Source of the DNA: Synaphobranchus kaupii
Lineage: Eukaryota > Chordata > Actinopteri > Anguilliformes > Synaphobranchidae
Assembly: GCA_029718625.1 (NCBI GenBank)
Contig: CM056378.1
Coordinates: forward strand, 60,101,027-60,165,026
Length of the DNA: 64,000 nt
Reading direction: 5' to 3'
Both the position numbers and the translations under genes were made by a program. This document shows positions 1 through 11,500 of the stretch, in pieces. The notes beneath the pieces were generated by a model. It was given only the letters and a program-made list of their open reading frames with translations. It was not told the DNA's origin and did no database searches. How positions within the stretch are numbered: the first letter of the stretch is position 1; each line of letters opens with the position of its first letter.

Positions 1-804
1 TATGACCTTTGGGCTAACTTAAACGGTAAGCCTATACACCCTGCCCTGGAACATGTTTGCATACTCGCTGTCTTGCTCTGGAAGTGGGAGACCAAAGAGA
101 TCTTGATGCATTGTGGACGCGGTCCGACTAGGCTATTCGTTGAGCTGGCTTCTGATACGAGAGGTTCGTGGCCGTTCACGGATGCTGATACGTAAGTTGA
201 GACAAAAATATAAAATTAAATAAAAACATAAAAATAAAAAAAATAAAAATGTAAATATTGTGACATAATGATTAGTCTACATAGTTCATGTCTTAACGCA
301 CTGCTGCTCCAACTATTATCATAACTAGTTCAGCGTGAGTAATCTGTAAATGATGTGAAGACTAGGCCTACCGTTGACCGGGTAAGTATTTGTACATACT
401 ATATCTTACACGTTATTCCGTTGGCCCGATCTGTATCCTGCATGGTATTTTTTCATTTATCGCGACATAATTGCGCTCGTAGGCCTACTGCATCTGCGTA
501 GCCTACTCGGATAGCTAGCTACTAGTTTTCAGGTTGAATTTAAGTGTTGTGGCCTATTCGTCATTATTACGGCTAATTTGTATCATTGCCAGGGATTTGT
601 AGGCTATATTAGCCTAGCCTACTACTGATTGCAGATAACCCTAATTCACATTGCAATGTTACACGTGTAGCTTTATGTGGAAACTACTACTAAGTGTATT
701 TGTCGTACTGCTTCGTGCATACTAAGTTGGGCTACTAGAAGTTATAGTAGGCTTATAATTCGTATTCGCTCAGCACCTTGCGCACACAACTAGTTGTCAC
801 AATG
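1..804. other. Gene-free flank, nothing recognised
   Basis: AT-rich sequence with many short repeats of the words TAGGCCTA and TAGCCTA. I see no reading frame of useful length, no terminal inverted repeat pair and no RNA gene. It may be old transposon or plain intergenic DNA. Confidence 0.5.
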
Positions 805-1413
805 CACTTCACAGCAAAACCCAGCCTAAACCCCCCACAAGAGCAAGCCAAAGGCAACAGTGGCAAGGAAAAACTCCCTGGTGTAACTAGGAAGAAACCT
901 TGGGAGGAACCAGACTAAAGGGGGGAACTCATCCTCCTCTGGTCGGCTCAGGGTCTAGGGCTTAAAGACCAGCATGGTCAAAACAGCCAATGTCCATGAT
1001 AATATAATTTGCAGCAGCTAGATGACAGTCCAGATGTGGCGGCAATGATGGTGGGGAACCGGGCGCCGATGGCGGCGGGAGCAGCTGGCAGCGGTGGTAA
1101 GGAGGGAGGGGCAAGCGGCAACGGACAGGAAGCCGGACAGCAACTCTCGAGATGCGGGGCATAAGCCCCACCGGCAGAATGTAGAAAAAAAAGAGAGAGA
1201 GAAAACAGTTAGGAAAAGTGTAATAGAGCAGCAGGAGCACCAACTTGGGGGGTGGGGGAGGGGTGGGAGGGTTGGACAAGTGGAGTAATCTATGGCTGCA
1301 TAGCTATGAAGACAGAGTTTGAGAAACCATGCAGTCATGAGAGGGAAAATAATCCTACCCACCTATCAAGAGCCAGCCCAGGAAGATGGGGTCACAGCTG
1401 TTGACAGGTGACA
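805..1413 (-). mobile_element. 3' UTR-like part of an L2/Maui LINE
   Basis: The stretch around 820-970 carries the words GGCAAGGAAAAACTCCCT and GGAGGAACCAGACT, which recur in fish genomes next to L2/Maui-type LINEs and fit the 3' UTR of such an element read on the minus strand. I infer that it continues into the LINE at 3477-5663 and was separated from it by the L2 at 1414-3476. No coding sequence is expected or seen here; the purine-rich frames around 1000-1360 are low complexity. Confidence 0.45.
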
Positions 1414-3476
1414 GAAATAATAATAATAATAATAATACATTATATTTATATAGCGCTTTTCAAGGTACTCAAAGTCGCTTTACATGCAGGATCAACAAAG
1501 TTTATTGGAACAATATAAAAAAATGAAAAGATGGGTTTTAAGAGCTTTTTTGAAGGATGGCAGAGTGTCTGCCTTTCGGATGTGGCTGGGGGAGAGCGTT
1601 CCAGAGGGAGGGGGGCAGCTGCAGCAAAGGCCCTGTCACCCCAGGTCCGGTGTTTTGACCTGATGGTTTGGAGTAAGTTAGCATCAGCGGACCTGACGTG
1701 ACGGGTAGGGGTGTGGTGTTGGAGGAGGTCAGAGAGATAGGGGGGGGGGGGGGGGTCAGGTTGTTGATGGCTTTAAAGGTGATGACTAGTAACTTGAAAT
1801 CTATCCTGTATTTGATTAGGAGCCAGTGGAGGTCATGGAGGACAGGGGTGATGTGATCAGTGCGGCGGGTGGAGGTGAGCAGTCAGGCAGCGGAGTTTTG
1901 TACGTATTGGAGCTTATTGAGGATTTTGTTTGATGAACCATATAAGATGCTGTTACAATAGTCAAGCCTGGATGTTATAAAGGCATGCGTCAGTGTTTCA
2001 GCAGCAGAGAAAGATAGAGAGGGTCGGAGGCGGGCAATGTTCTTTAGGTGGAAAAAGGCAGTTTTTGTGGTTTACATGAGGGAGGAATGAGAGGGAGGGG
2101 TCGAGGATGATTCCAAGGTTGCGGACATGGGTGGAGGGGGTGACAATGGAGCCGTCGATGTTAATTGAGAAGTCCTGGGTGGAGCGGGTGAGAGATTTTG
2201 GACCAATGATGAGGATTTCTGATTTATTGCAGTTGAGTTTGAGAAAGTTCTTTTGCATCCATGTTTTTACTTCAGTGAGGTAGGTGGTAAGGGTGGAATG
2301 GGTGGCTGCAGTGATGGACTTGGTGGTGAGGTATAATTGTGTGTCATCAGCGTAGCAGTGAAATTGGAGGCCATGGCAGCGGAAGATCTGTCCAAGTGGT
2401 AGAATGTACAAAATGAAAAGAAGGGGACCAAGTACTGAGCCCTGGGGGACACCGTGGGTGACTGGGGCAGTGGAGGATTTGCAGTTGTTGATGGAGATGA
2501 ATTGGTGTCTGTCAGAGAGATATGATTTTAACCAGGAGAGGGTGGTGCCAGTTATACCAAGGGAGAACTGGAGGCGTGTGATGAGGATGGAGTGGTTAAT
2601 GGTGTCGAAAGCGGCGCTGAGGTCAAGGAGGATGAGGATGGAGAGGAAACCAGAGTCAGCAGAGAGGAGAATGTCGTTGGTGACTTTTAACAGAGCTTCT
2701 GTGCTGTGTCTGGAGCGGAAACCGGATTGGAAAGGTTCAAAGAGGTTATTGGAGTCCAGGTGAGATTTTAATTTGGAGGCGACAGTTTTTTATAAAATTT
2801 TTGAAAGGAAGGGGAGGTTGGAGATAGGCCGGTAGTTGTCAAGGGTGTTGGGGTCGAGTCCAGTTTTTTTCAGTGTAGGGGTGACAGCAGCGAGCTTTAA
2901 GGCGGAGAGGATGTAGCCAGTGGATAAAGAGGAGTTTATGACTTTGGTAATAAGAGGAGAAAGTGAGGGGAGACAGGCCTTAACTAGGGTGGAGGGGATA
3001 GGGTCCAGGACACAGGTTGAGGTTTTCATGCCAATGATTATGGAGGATAGGTCAGGTGCAGTAATTTCAGAGAAGGATGTGAGTGGGTTATTGAAAGGTA
3101 GAGGAGAGATGGGTTCTGGACCAGAGATGGTGGTGGAAGAGGAGGTGGCCAGTTGGCTGTGTATTATGTCGATTTTTGTTTTAAAATGCGATAGGAATGA
3201 ATCACATTTACTGATGGTGAAGGAACTGGAGATGGTGTCCATAGGTTTAAGGAGTTTGCTTATGGTAGAGAAAAGTGACTTTGGGTTATTGCTGCCAGCT
3301 TGAATGATGGAGGAGTAGTGAGAGGAGCATGCACTGTTGAGGGGATCTTTATATTGCTGTTGGTGTAGTTTGTAGGCATCTGAGTGAACAGTGAGACCAG
3401 TTCTATTGGTGAGCCGTTCCAATTGGCGGCCATTGGATTTGAGGTAAGTAAGGAAAGGATGCCATCCCACATTACT
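1414..3476 (-). mobile_element. L2-clade LINE, 5'-truncated, inserted in another L2
   Basis: On the minus strand the element ends at an (ATT)n tail at about 1415-1437, preceded by the L2-type 3' end word GCGCTATATAAATATAATG. The body encodes reverse transcriptase fragments (separate entry). The left border is the simple repeat. The right border near 3476 is where the sequence changes to the 3' part of a different L2, so this copy is truncated before the endonuclease domain. A G-run of about 14 lies at 1740-1753. I could not fix a target-site duplication. Confidence 0.8.
1998..3470 (-). pseudogene. L2 LINE reverse transcriptase, broken
   Basis: This is a degraded pol gene of an L2 LINE, whose normal product nicks target DNA and reverse-transcribes its own RNA there. 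The upstream part (3470-2790) holds the linker before the RT with the L2 words VLDPIPSTLVKACLPSLSP and NYRPISNLPFLSKIL (RT block 1). A middle portion (about 2789-2412) is out of frame. The downstream part (2411-1998) resumes with [11 protein letters not shown], the catalytic YADD box, followed by the L2 connection region with LKLNCNKSEILIIGP. At least two frameshifts separate the parts and the endonuclease is missing, so it cannot be functional. Confidence 0.85.
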
Positions 3477-5663
3477 CTATGGCAAAATGCTTCTCTGGTC
3501 CTGTCTCCAGACTATAGTTCGTTATAAGCCTGATCATAAAGGTGCGTTTTTAATCTAGACTTAAATATTGAGACTGTCTGATTCCCTTATACATTTTGGC
3601 AGGGTGTTCCACAGTAGTGGCACTCTGTAGGAGAAAGCTCTACCACCCGTCAAGCTTTTAGATATTCTTGGGACTACTAGGTAGCCTGCGTCTTGGGAAC
3701 GAAGTGATCTTTTCGGGCTTATATGGTAAAAGCAGATTACATATATACACTGGCGCAAGTCCATTTAAAGCTTTAAAGGTCAGAAGCAAAACCTTAAAGT
3801 CTATCCTAAACTTAATTGGTAGCCAATGAAGCGATGCTAGTACTGGGGTAATATGCTCATATTTCTTAGTTCTAGTTAAAATGCGAGCGGCTGCATTCTG
3901 CACAAGCTGGAGATTATTTAGCAAGGATTTAGGGCAGCCAGATAGCAGGGCATTACAGTAATCTAGCCGACGTAACAAAAGCATGGATCAATTTCTCTGC
4001 ATCCCCTTCTGATAGGAAGTGCCTTATTTTAGCTATGTTCCTTAACTGAAAGAAAGCTATTCTAGATATGTTTTTTATGTGCGCACTAAAGGTTAGATCT
4101 GGGTCTATAGTAACATCTAGGTCTTTCACAGCTGAGTTTGGAACAACTAAACAACCATCGAAATTTAAAGTAGATGTACCCAATTTCTCCCTTTGTTTTT
4201 TTGGACCTAAAACCAGCATTTCGGTCTTTTCTGAGTTTAGGAGCAGGAAATTGGAAAGCATTCAAGCTTTAATATCTGCAATACAAGCCTCTAATCGAGA
4301 AAGTGGCAGTGCCTCACCGGGTTTCATGGAAATGTATATCTGCGTATCGTCCGCATAGCAGTGAAAATCTACCCCATGTGCCCGAATAATATCACCAAGG
4401 GGTAGCATATATAATGAAGAGTACTGGGCCTAGCACTGATACCAGATTTCATTACTGAGTAACTGGATACTTCTTCATTTAATTTAACAAACTGCTTCCT
4501 ATTGTATAAGTATGATCTGAACCATGCAAGTGCTTGACCATTTAGTCCAACACAGCCCTGGAGTCTGTTCAGTAGAATCTCATGATCTATTGTATCAAAA
4601 GCTGCAGTTAGGTCAAGGAGTACAAGAACAAACACAGAGTTTTGGTCGGCTGATAATAGTAAATCGTTAATAACTTTAACAAGTGCCGTTTCAGTGCTAT
4701 GGTAGGGTCTAAATCCTGACTGGAACATTTCATGAATATGGTTTGAGCTAAGGTATGCACCAAGTTGCTTAACAACAGCTTTCTCTAATATTTTTGATAG
4801 AAATGGAAGATTTGAAATGGGTCTATAGTTTTCCAGTCTGTCAGATTCAAGGTTTGGTTTCTTCAGTAATGGCTTAATAACCACCATTTTTAGTGGCTCC
4901 TGGTACATATCCTGCTACTAAGGATGTGTTAATGATTTTTAACATATGCTGGCCTAGTATGGGGAAAAGTTCTTTAACTAATTTTGTAGGGATTGGGTCG
5001 AGTAGACAGGTAGTCGGTTTTGAGGACATAACCAGTTTAGACAGCTCCTCCATGTCAATTGGCATGAAACAGTTTAGTGCCACTGTTGATACATCTTCCT
5101 GCGTTGACCAAGATCTGGGCTGTTCATTGATTATGGGAGGAGTGTTGCCTAGAGGAGGAGGCAATTTGGTCTCTAATAGCTTCAATCTTCTGATTGAAAA
5201 AATTAATGAAATCATTACTGCTGTAAACTCTGGGGTAAGATGAAAATTCTGATGATGGTTTTTTAGTCAAATTGTCCACAGTGCTAAACAAATATTTTGG
5301 GTTGCATTTGTTTTGTTCAATTAATTTAGAGAAAAAGGCAGATCTAGCTGATGCAAGAGCTTGCTTGTACTGGAGGAGGCTATCTTTCTATGCAAGACGA
5401 AATACTTCTAGTTTAGCTGACCGCCATTTTCGCTCCAGTTTTCTTGTGGACTGCTTCAGGGCATGGGTAGTGTCATTGTACCAGGGAGTACGGTTTTTCC
5501 GACAAAACGTTTGTTTTAGAGGGGCAACCATATCAAGGGTGCTTCTGAGAGTTAAATTTAACTGGTTAGTCAATTCATCCAGTGATACTTCAGTGGTATT
5601 TTCTTTGTTTGAAAGGAATGATTCCGGAAGCATATCTATAAACTTTGGAATGACGTCACAGAG
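3477..5663 (-). mobile_element. L2/Maui-type LINE, 5'-truncated
   Basis: A second L2 element in the same orientation as its neighbour. Its 3' portion on the left begins abruptly at the 5' edge of the L2 at 1414-3476, which appears to have inserted into its 3' UTR; the missing 3' UTR is probably 805-1413. Its body gives reverse transcriptase pieces from the C-terminal end (3561) to the pre-RT linker (5633). The 5' edge near 5663 is a truncation before the endonuclease domain, the usual fate of LINE copies. Confidence 0.75.
3561..5633 (-). pseudogene. L2/Maui reverse transcriptase, broken
   Basis: Read right to left the fragments run in the correct L2 order: a pre-RT region (5633-5388 and 5215-4874, with TTCLLDPIPTKLVKELFPIL), RT blocks 1-4 (4908-4369, with ENYRPISNLPFLSKILEKA and LLDLTAAFDTIDHE), then after a break the post-RT region (4261-3953) and the C-terminal domain (3984-3561, with RLDYCNALLSGCPKSLLNNL and LHWLPIKFRI). 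The catalytic YADD segment survives only out of frame near 4350-4370 ([10 protein letters not shown] can be read). Several frame changes mark it as dead. The product would be the target-primed reverse transcriptase of the LINE. Confidence 0.85.
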
Positions 5664-6284
5664 TTTAAAGGGTTAGTTCGGAATTTTGGACATAATGTCT
5701 CAATTACGACTTACCCATGATGTAGTTGATTGATGGAAACCATTTTCAGATAATTCCATGCTGTCCCTTCTTTTGGACATACACACATTGCTAATGCTAG
5801 CGCAACTCGTAGGAAACTAGTAGCATCCACTACCAAACGCACTTAAACACTCCAAGGTGCACCCAAAGCAAATAAAATACGACGACAGTCTATCGGGGTT
5901 ATTTTCAATGATTATACCATCATTTTTTCAAGTCAAACTATCGTTGAATCCTTTACTGTGTGCTCACCTAAATTCTCAGTGGAAGTACGGCGGCGGAGCT
6001 AGCTGTAGATTAGCCAGGGTATCTGCCTGTAGGCTATCTGCTGTACTCCACAGTTGCCGACACAATCCGTTTTGCCGTAAAGTTACATATTTGGTAGACA
6101 ACAAGTCAGCTAAACACAAACATGCTACAGAATAACACAGCATATTCAAGCAAGCACAGAGGCTACCAATTTGCAGGAAAAGTTTGACCACTTCCATGAC
6201 TTCCCAATCGTGGCAACAATGAAAAATAGACCATTTTAGCTCTTTTGATGACCACTTAAAACATAATTAAGAATAATACCTTTG
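5664..6284. other. Unassigned repeat-like sequence
   Basis: It begins directly after the truncated LINE with the word AAAGGGTTAGTTCGGAA, which looks like a transposon terminus, but I found no matching inverted copy. Short frames on both strands (5857-6135, 5976-6197) show no recognisable domain. Confidence 0.35.
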
Positions 6285-6515
6285 GGGCCGTCGCAGTAGT
6301 ACAGCGGTAAAAGCGCCGACTTTCAGTCGGTGCGGTTATGCTCCGAGGATCGGGGTTCGCGCCCCGGTCCTGCCAGATCCGAGTATGGCCGGCGCCCTGT
6401 GGGAGCAGCAATTGGCAGCTGCTTCCGGGTGGGTGGAGGGGCTCGGAGAGAATCGCTGCACGCATAGCGGCCCTGGGCGGGCTGGAATCACGGTCAGGAG
6501 CTAGGAAGACCTTTG
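6285..6515 (+). mobile_element. tRNA-derived SINE, 3'-truncated copy
   Basis: The head resembles a tRNA with a polymerase III A-box-like segment (GTAGTACAGCGGTAAAAGC) and a B-box-like segment (GGGGTTCGCGCCCCGG). The body shares GATCCGAGTATGGCCGG and GGAGGGGCTCGGAGAGAATC with a fuller copy at 34692-35071, and the end matches the start of the 3' fragment at 36831. SINEs are transcribed by RNA polymerase III and moved by a LINE enzyme. This copy stops at CACGGTCAGGAGCTAGG and lacks the oligo(A) tail. Confidence 0.75.
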
Positions 6516-6524
6516 CTAGATAGC

Positions 6525-6690
6525 TAATGTTACCTCACGGTTGAAGGGTGACATTAGACGTCAAATAAATAAAAAGTTAATAACGTTAGCTAACAAAACC
6601 AACCAAAACCACCAAGAATGATAGCAAGATACAGCAAGTAGGCTAGCTAACGTTAGCTAAGTTTGCTACATCTATTACAATACCTTTCAT
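6525..6690 (+). repeat. Dispersed repeat shared with 20.9-21.1 kb
   Basis: The words GGGTGACATTAGACGTCAAA, AACGTTAGCTAAC and GATACAGCAAGTA recur in the same order at 20905-21080. The unit contains several copies of TAGCTAACGTTAGC. No coding content. I take it as a fragment of an unclassified interspersed element. Confidence 0.5.
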
Positions 6691-7590
6691 GGCCTAATAA
6701 AAATAATAAACAAGAATAATAATTTCCAACACAATTACCTCCTCCCTCGCTTAAAAAATTAATCCTAGCTGCTCAGAGACTATAGCAAAATGCCTTTCAC
6801 AATTAGATGATCCCATAACTATTTTGCATTTATCAAAGCAGTTATTCGTAAATACGCCAGTCATGCTTTAAAATTCCTTGACAATAAACTTTAATTGTGT
6901 TTGGCATGCAATGATATTGTGCTTTACACGCCTATGACATCTTAACACTATACGCTACCTTTCTCATCATCAGCTGCGTTTGCGTTTTTGTTCGAAATAT
7001 GTCGGTTAATTTGGCACATTTGGCCGCTTCTTCCATTGCCTTTCTTTTTTTACCCTGGCCTTTTCTGCTCCTCCTTTTCTTATTTTATTCTCCATTTTAG
7101 CCTCTTCGTCTGGCACAAACTCATAAACTAAGCTAATTAGGCTCCATCAGGTGATCAATCATAATCTAAAACAAACTTGGGTTCAACCAATTATGGAATT
7201 TGGGAGGGGCCACTCTCATCCCCCCTATCCGCATCCGTGGGCCGTGGTTGCTTTTCGTGCGTGTGTGAGGAGGAGAGAGAGGGGGCCGAGTGAGAGCTCA
7301 CGCAGCCCACACTGCAGCAAGTACATGATCTACAATTATTGTGTTTACCGATCCTCACCACCAGCCCAAAAACCAGTGGCCCACCGGGATTCTTCCCAAT
7401 TCTCCCGATTAGCCACTCCAGCATTGCGCATGCCTGACTACTTCCTCTTGTGCAGACCAAAAAAAAAACAAAAAAAAAAACAATCCAATGGGGGGGGGAG
7501 AAGCGCTAGTTGCGTATCTTGTCATATATCTAAAATCTTGACCTGAGCCTTCTATGATTGGTGACATCGCGCTGGCTAAGCGTGATCATA
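6691..7590. other. No gene recognised
   Basis: Intergenic-looking sequence. There is an A-rich run at 7456-7480 and a purine-rich GAGAGAGAGGG segment near 7270. The frames at 7151-7546 are GC-skewed shadows without similarity that I recognise. Confidence 0.4.
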
Positions 7591-7808
7591 GGCTGTATCC
7601 CAAACCGGATACTTCCATGCTCCGAGCACGCATAGCGAGCACGCATCCATCTTGGAGTGTGAGTCCAAAAGCTGCGGTAGTACGGAGCACGGATAAAGTA
7701 CCCGGATGCGTGCTCCGTTTGTTCAAAATTCGAAGTATGCGTGCTCCGACCAGAAAAAATCCCATCATTCCTTTCAAGAAAGGTCAAGACCAAAAATGTA
7801 CTATCGTA

Positions 7809-7860
7809 ATGGCGGATGACAGCACGGAAGGTGCTGCCTCTCCCAATGCCTTCTACAAAT
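7809..7860 (+). pseudogene. Putative first exon of the transposon's second gene
   Basis: An ATG opens a short peptide MADDSTEGAASPNAFYK that runs directly into a strong splice donor (GTAAGT at 7861). In Harbinger elements a second gene encoding a Myb/SANT-like or MADF DNA-binding protein lies divergently from the transposase, and this exon is placed and oriented for such a gene. I see no downstream exon; the rest was probably lost or displaced by the LINE insertion. The assignment rests on position and the donor site alone. Confidence 0.35.
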
Positions 7861-8289
7861 GTAAGTAATTTAAACATTTTTATGTGAACATTTTCACAAG
7901 TTTGAAAACATCTGGCACAATAATATTTCTGTTAGTGTTTTAATACTGAGCTAGCTCAATAATTAAGATAACTTCTAGCTCCAGTTAGTTAGCTTTCTTT
8001 ATGTAAATTGCAATGCAATTTGCTCTGTAACAGCTAGCTAGCTAACGTTCGCTAACATTAAATGACAGTACTAACGTAATATCTATATTAGCCAGATAAT
8101 AATGGGGTTAGTCGTAGATATAGCAATTCCGATATGAACCCACTTACCACTTGCTAGCATCGCACTAGTTATCGTTAGTTAACTTAGCTATAACACTAAC
8201 GTCGCTTGTGTTTAATGCTAGCTCATGTTAATACTTGGTATTGATGCATTATATTTTCTGGTTTTCCATTTGTGACACTAGGGACATAA

Positions 8290-8485
8290 CGTTACATGTG
8301 TAGCCCCAGTCATGGTCCCTCTTGTTGGGGAGCATCCCAACGAGTGCACGGATTGCCCGTTGGGATAAGCGGAAGTCTGGCTGGAGATCCTGGTCATCAT
8401 CAAAACATTTGGCAAGGATGGGGACATTGACATTGAACCTGCCATAGGTTGCAAGGCTCTCTCCCTAGAGACAAATTTCCCAAGT
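8290..8485 (-). pseudogene. Harbinger-like transposase fragment
   Basis: The minus strand is open through about 65 codons and reads RFNVNVPILAKCF, then DLQPDFRLSQRAIRALVGML and HDWGYTCNVMS. The pattern DFRLS-RAI-AL-ML followed by HGWG-like residues is typical of the region just before the DDE catalytic domain of PIF-Harbinger transposases. The catalytic acidic residues themselves are not present in this window. A second piece, probably the N-terminus, lies at 11890-12070 on the same strand, with the LINE inserted between them. Confidence 0.55.
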
Positions 8486-8548
8486 TAATAAATATACTCT
8501 GCCTAACTTCAGTGCGTCTGTCTATTTGTGTAGTATTGACACCTAGCT

Positions 8549-8560
8549 AGTTGTTCAGAT
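8549..8560 (+). repeat. 12-bp target-site duplication, left copy
   Basis: AGTTGTTCAGAT at 8549-8560 is repeated perfectly at 11706-11717 on the other side of the LINE. A perfect long duplication is the mark of target-primed reverse transcription and indicates a recent insertion. Confidence 0.9.
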
Positions 8561-11500
8561 AGGCTGCTAATACAGAAACCTCCCCGTGGTGCAGCCTGGG
8601 AAACGCTGACTGGTACAATCTGATATCACTATCTGATCACTATCACCAGTAGGCCAATATCTGTATACTTACCCGAGCAATCTATTGGATGACGACGCCA
8701 AAGATGCCGCAGAGACACTTACGCCCCTCGGGGCCTGCGCTGTCAATCGCCTCAATTAACATTGAAGGCTTCTCCAGATGCAAGGCAGACATACTAGCGA
8801 CAGTGGTGAAACACTTCGACATAGTGTGCATGCAGGAAACCCACATCGGTCCTGCTCAACACCGACCCGCCCTGCCTGGAATGAAGCTGGTGGCGGAGAC
8901 CCGTCACAGACAGTACGGATCAGCCGTATTCAGCAGACCAAACCTCACGATTGAAGAGGTCTGCACCCACACCACCGAAGGGCAAATGGAAACCATCACA
9001 GTTGCCCTCCCAAATGTCTCTGTCACATCAGTGTACAAACCCCCCAAAAGTCCATTCTCCCATACCGAACTGCCAGACAGATGCAAGAGGAAATTCCAGA
9101 TCAGCATTGGGGACTTCAATGCCCATGGCACATCGTGGGGCTATAAAGAGAACAACCAAGATGGAGATGCAGTCGAAACCTGGCTTGAGTCGAAACATCT
9201 GACCCTGATCCATGACGCCAAACTGCCAAAATCCTTCCATAGCGCCAGATGGAAACAAGGATATAACCCAGACCTTGTCTGTGTGAGCAGCGAGCTAGCA
9301 TCCAGAGCAGTGAAAGAGGTCTTGGACCCCATCCCCCACTCACAACACCGACCTATCACCATAACCATCCGATCCGTTCTCCAAGCAACAACCGTCCCCT
9401 TCCGTAGAAGGTTCAATCTGCGGAAAGCCGACTGGCTGTTGTACCAACAGGAGATCGAAGACTCAATCCCCAGCATCCCACCACACCCCAACAGCTATAC
9501 CACGTTTACAGACCTGCTGAAAAGGTCAGCTAGACGACACATCCCAAGAGGATGCCAGACCGAGTACATCCCCGGGTTGTCAGAAACATCTAGTGACCTA
9601 CTCCAAGCCTATCATACGGCATACCACGAGGACCCTTTCTCCTCCACCACCACGGAACTCGGAGAGATCCTACTAAACAAAGTTGGGGAAGATCGCAGGC
9701 AAGTCTGGAAGGAGCTGATAGAAAACACCAACATGACCAACAACAGCAGGAAGGCGTGGGCCACGATTCGCCGCCTTGGTGCAGACCATACCACACCACC
9801 AACACTCACAACAGTCACAGCAAACTCGGTTGCAGCACAGCTGGTGCTGAATGGGCGCAGCCAAACTCGCCGCAGACCCACAGGAGAATACCGCCGGACA
9901 GCGGTATCAGACCACCCACAACCAGCAAGTGCCCTTACCAAGCCCTTCGACCCAGAAGAACTTGAAGCAGCACTGTGCTTGCTGAAACCCGGGAAAGCAG
10001 CAGGAATCGATGATGTATTGGCGGAAATGATACAGCACCTGGGACCTAAAGCAAAGTCCTGGCTCCTAGAAATGCTGAACTCATGTATGGCAAAGAAAAC
10101 CATCCCACCCGTATGGAGAAAAGCCAAGACTGTCGCTATCCCCAAACCCGGAAAGGACCCATCATCACCAAAGAGCTACAGACCAATTTCCCTCCTCTGC
10201 ATAACCTACAAGCTCTATGAGAGGCTATTACTCCAACGCCTAACACCACTTATAGACTCCAAGCTCACTAAAGATCAAGCCGGTTTCCGTCCTGGCCGCT
10301 CTTGTGCTGGGCAGCTACTGAACCTCACCCAACACATTGAGGACGGTTTTGAGTGCAAACTCATCACCGGAGCAGCTTTCATAGACCTCACCGCTGCCTA
10401 TGACACTGTCCAGCACCGCGCCATGATCAGGAAACTTTTGGACATGACTGGCGACCTCGACCTCTGCCAAGTCATAAAAAGTCTCCTCAACAACCGGCGC
10501 TTCTTCGTCCAACTAAACGACAAGAAGAGCAAATGGAAAGCCCAAAAGAACGGCCTACCACAAGGCAGTGTACTGGCCCCTCTCCTCTTCAACATCTACA
10601 CCAACGACCAACCACTCCCCCCACAATGCCGCCGCTTCATCTATGCTGATGACCTCTGCATCACCACCCAACAAGAGAGCTTCCATAAAATCGAACCCGT
10701 CCTGGAAAGTGCCCTCCAAGAGATGTCCACCTACTACAATAACAACCACTTGAAACCCAACCCATCAAAAACCCAGCTATGCAGTTTCCATCTGAAAAAC
10801 CGAGATGCAGGAAAAGAACTGAACATCTCATGGGATGGCCACAAACTCTTGAACCATCCCCATCCTGTATACCTTGGAGTCACACTCGACAGGACACTCT
10901 CCTTCAAAACCCACCTTCAGAACACCAAAGCCAAGGTCAACACCCGCAATAACATCCTGCGCAAACTGGTCAACTCAAAGTGGGGCGCTGATCCACCAAC
11001 CATCCGTGCAACGGCCCTAGCCCTGTGCTTCTCCACAGCTGAGTATGCCTGCTCAAGCTGGAGCCGCTCCCACCATACCAAACTGGTAGACACGGCCCTC
11101 AACGACACCTGCCGCATCATCACGGGCTGCATAAAGACAACGCCAGTCCCGTGCCTCTATGCACTAGCCGGCATTGCCCCCCCTCACACCAGACGTTCCA
11201 TCGTCGCCCGAGATGAGCGGAGAGCACAGGAGTCTGACATGAGGCACCCCCTGTACGGACACACAGCACCCCCATCCAGACTGAAATCCAGAGCCAGTTT
11301 CCTGCATACAGTCCCCCCTCTCCAGTCCACCAAAGAAACGGCACGGACCAACATCTGGAGGGTTGAATGGCACCAACTAAACACCCGAGCCCAAGAATGG
11401 ATGGAGAGAGGAATAACACCAACTGAATGCCTCGCCAGCGGACACGACCTCCCATGGCCGACTTGGAAGACCCTCAACAGACTGCGGGTGGAGCAGGGGA

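Noticed and set aside
1018..1362. Proline/serine-rich minus-strand frames
   Set aside because: Low-complexity purine-rich DNA in a LINE 3' UTR-like region.
5664..7500. AAAGGGTTAGTTCGGAA as the left end of a TIR transposon
   Set aside because: No inverted partner found downstream by eye; left as unassigned.
9612..10145. 177-codon frame opposite the LINE ORF
   Set aside because: Antisense shadow of a strongly supported reverse transcriptase gene.
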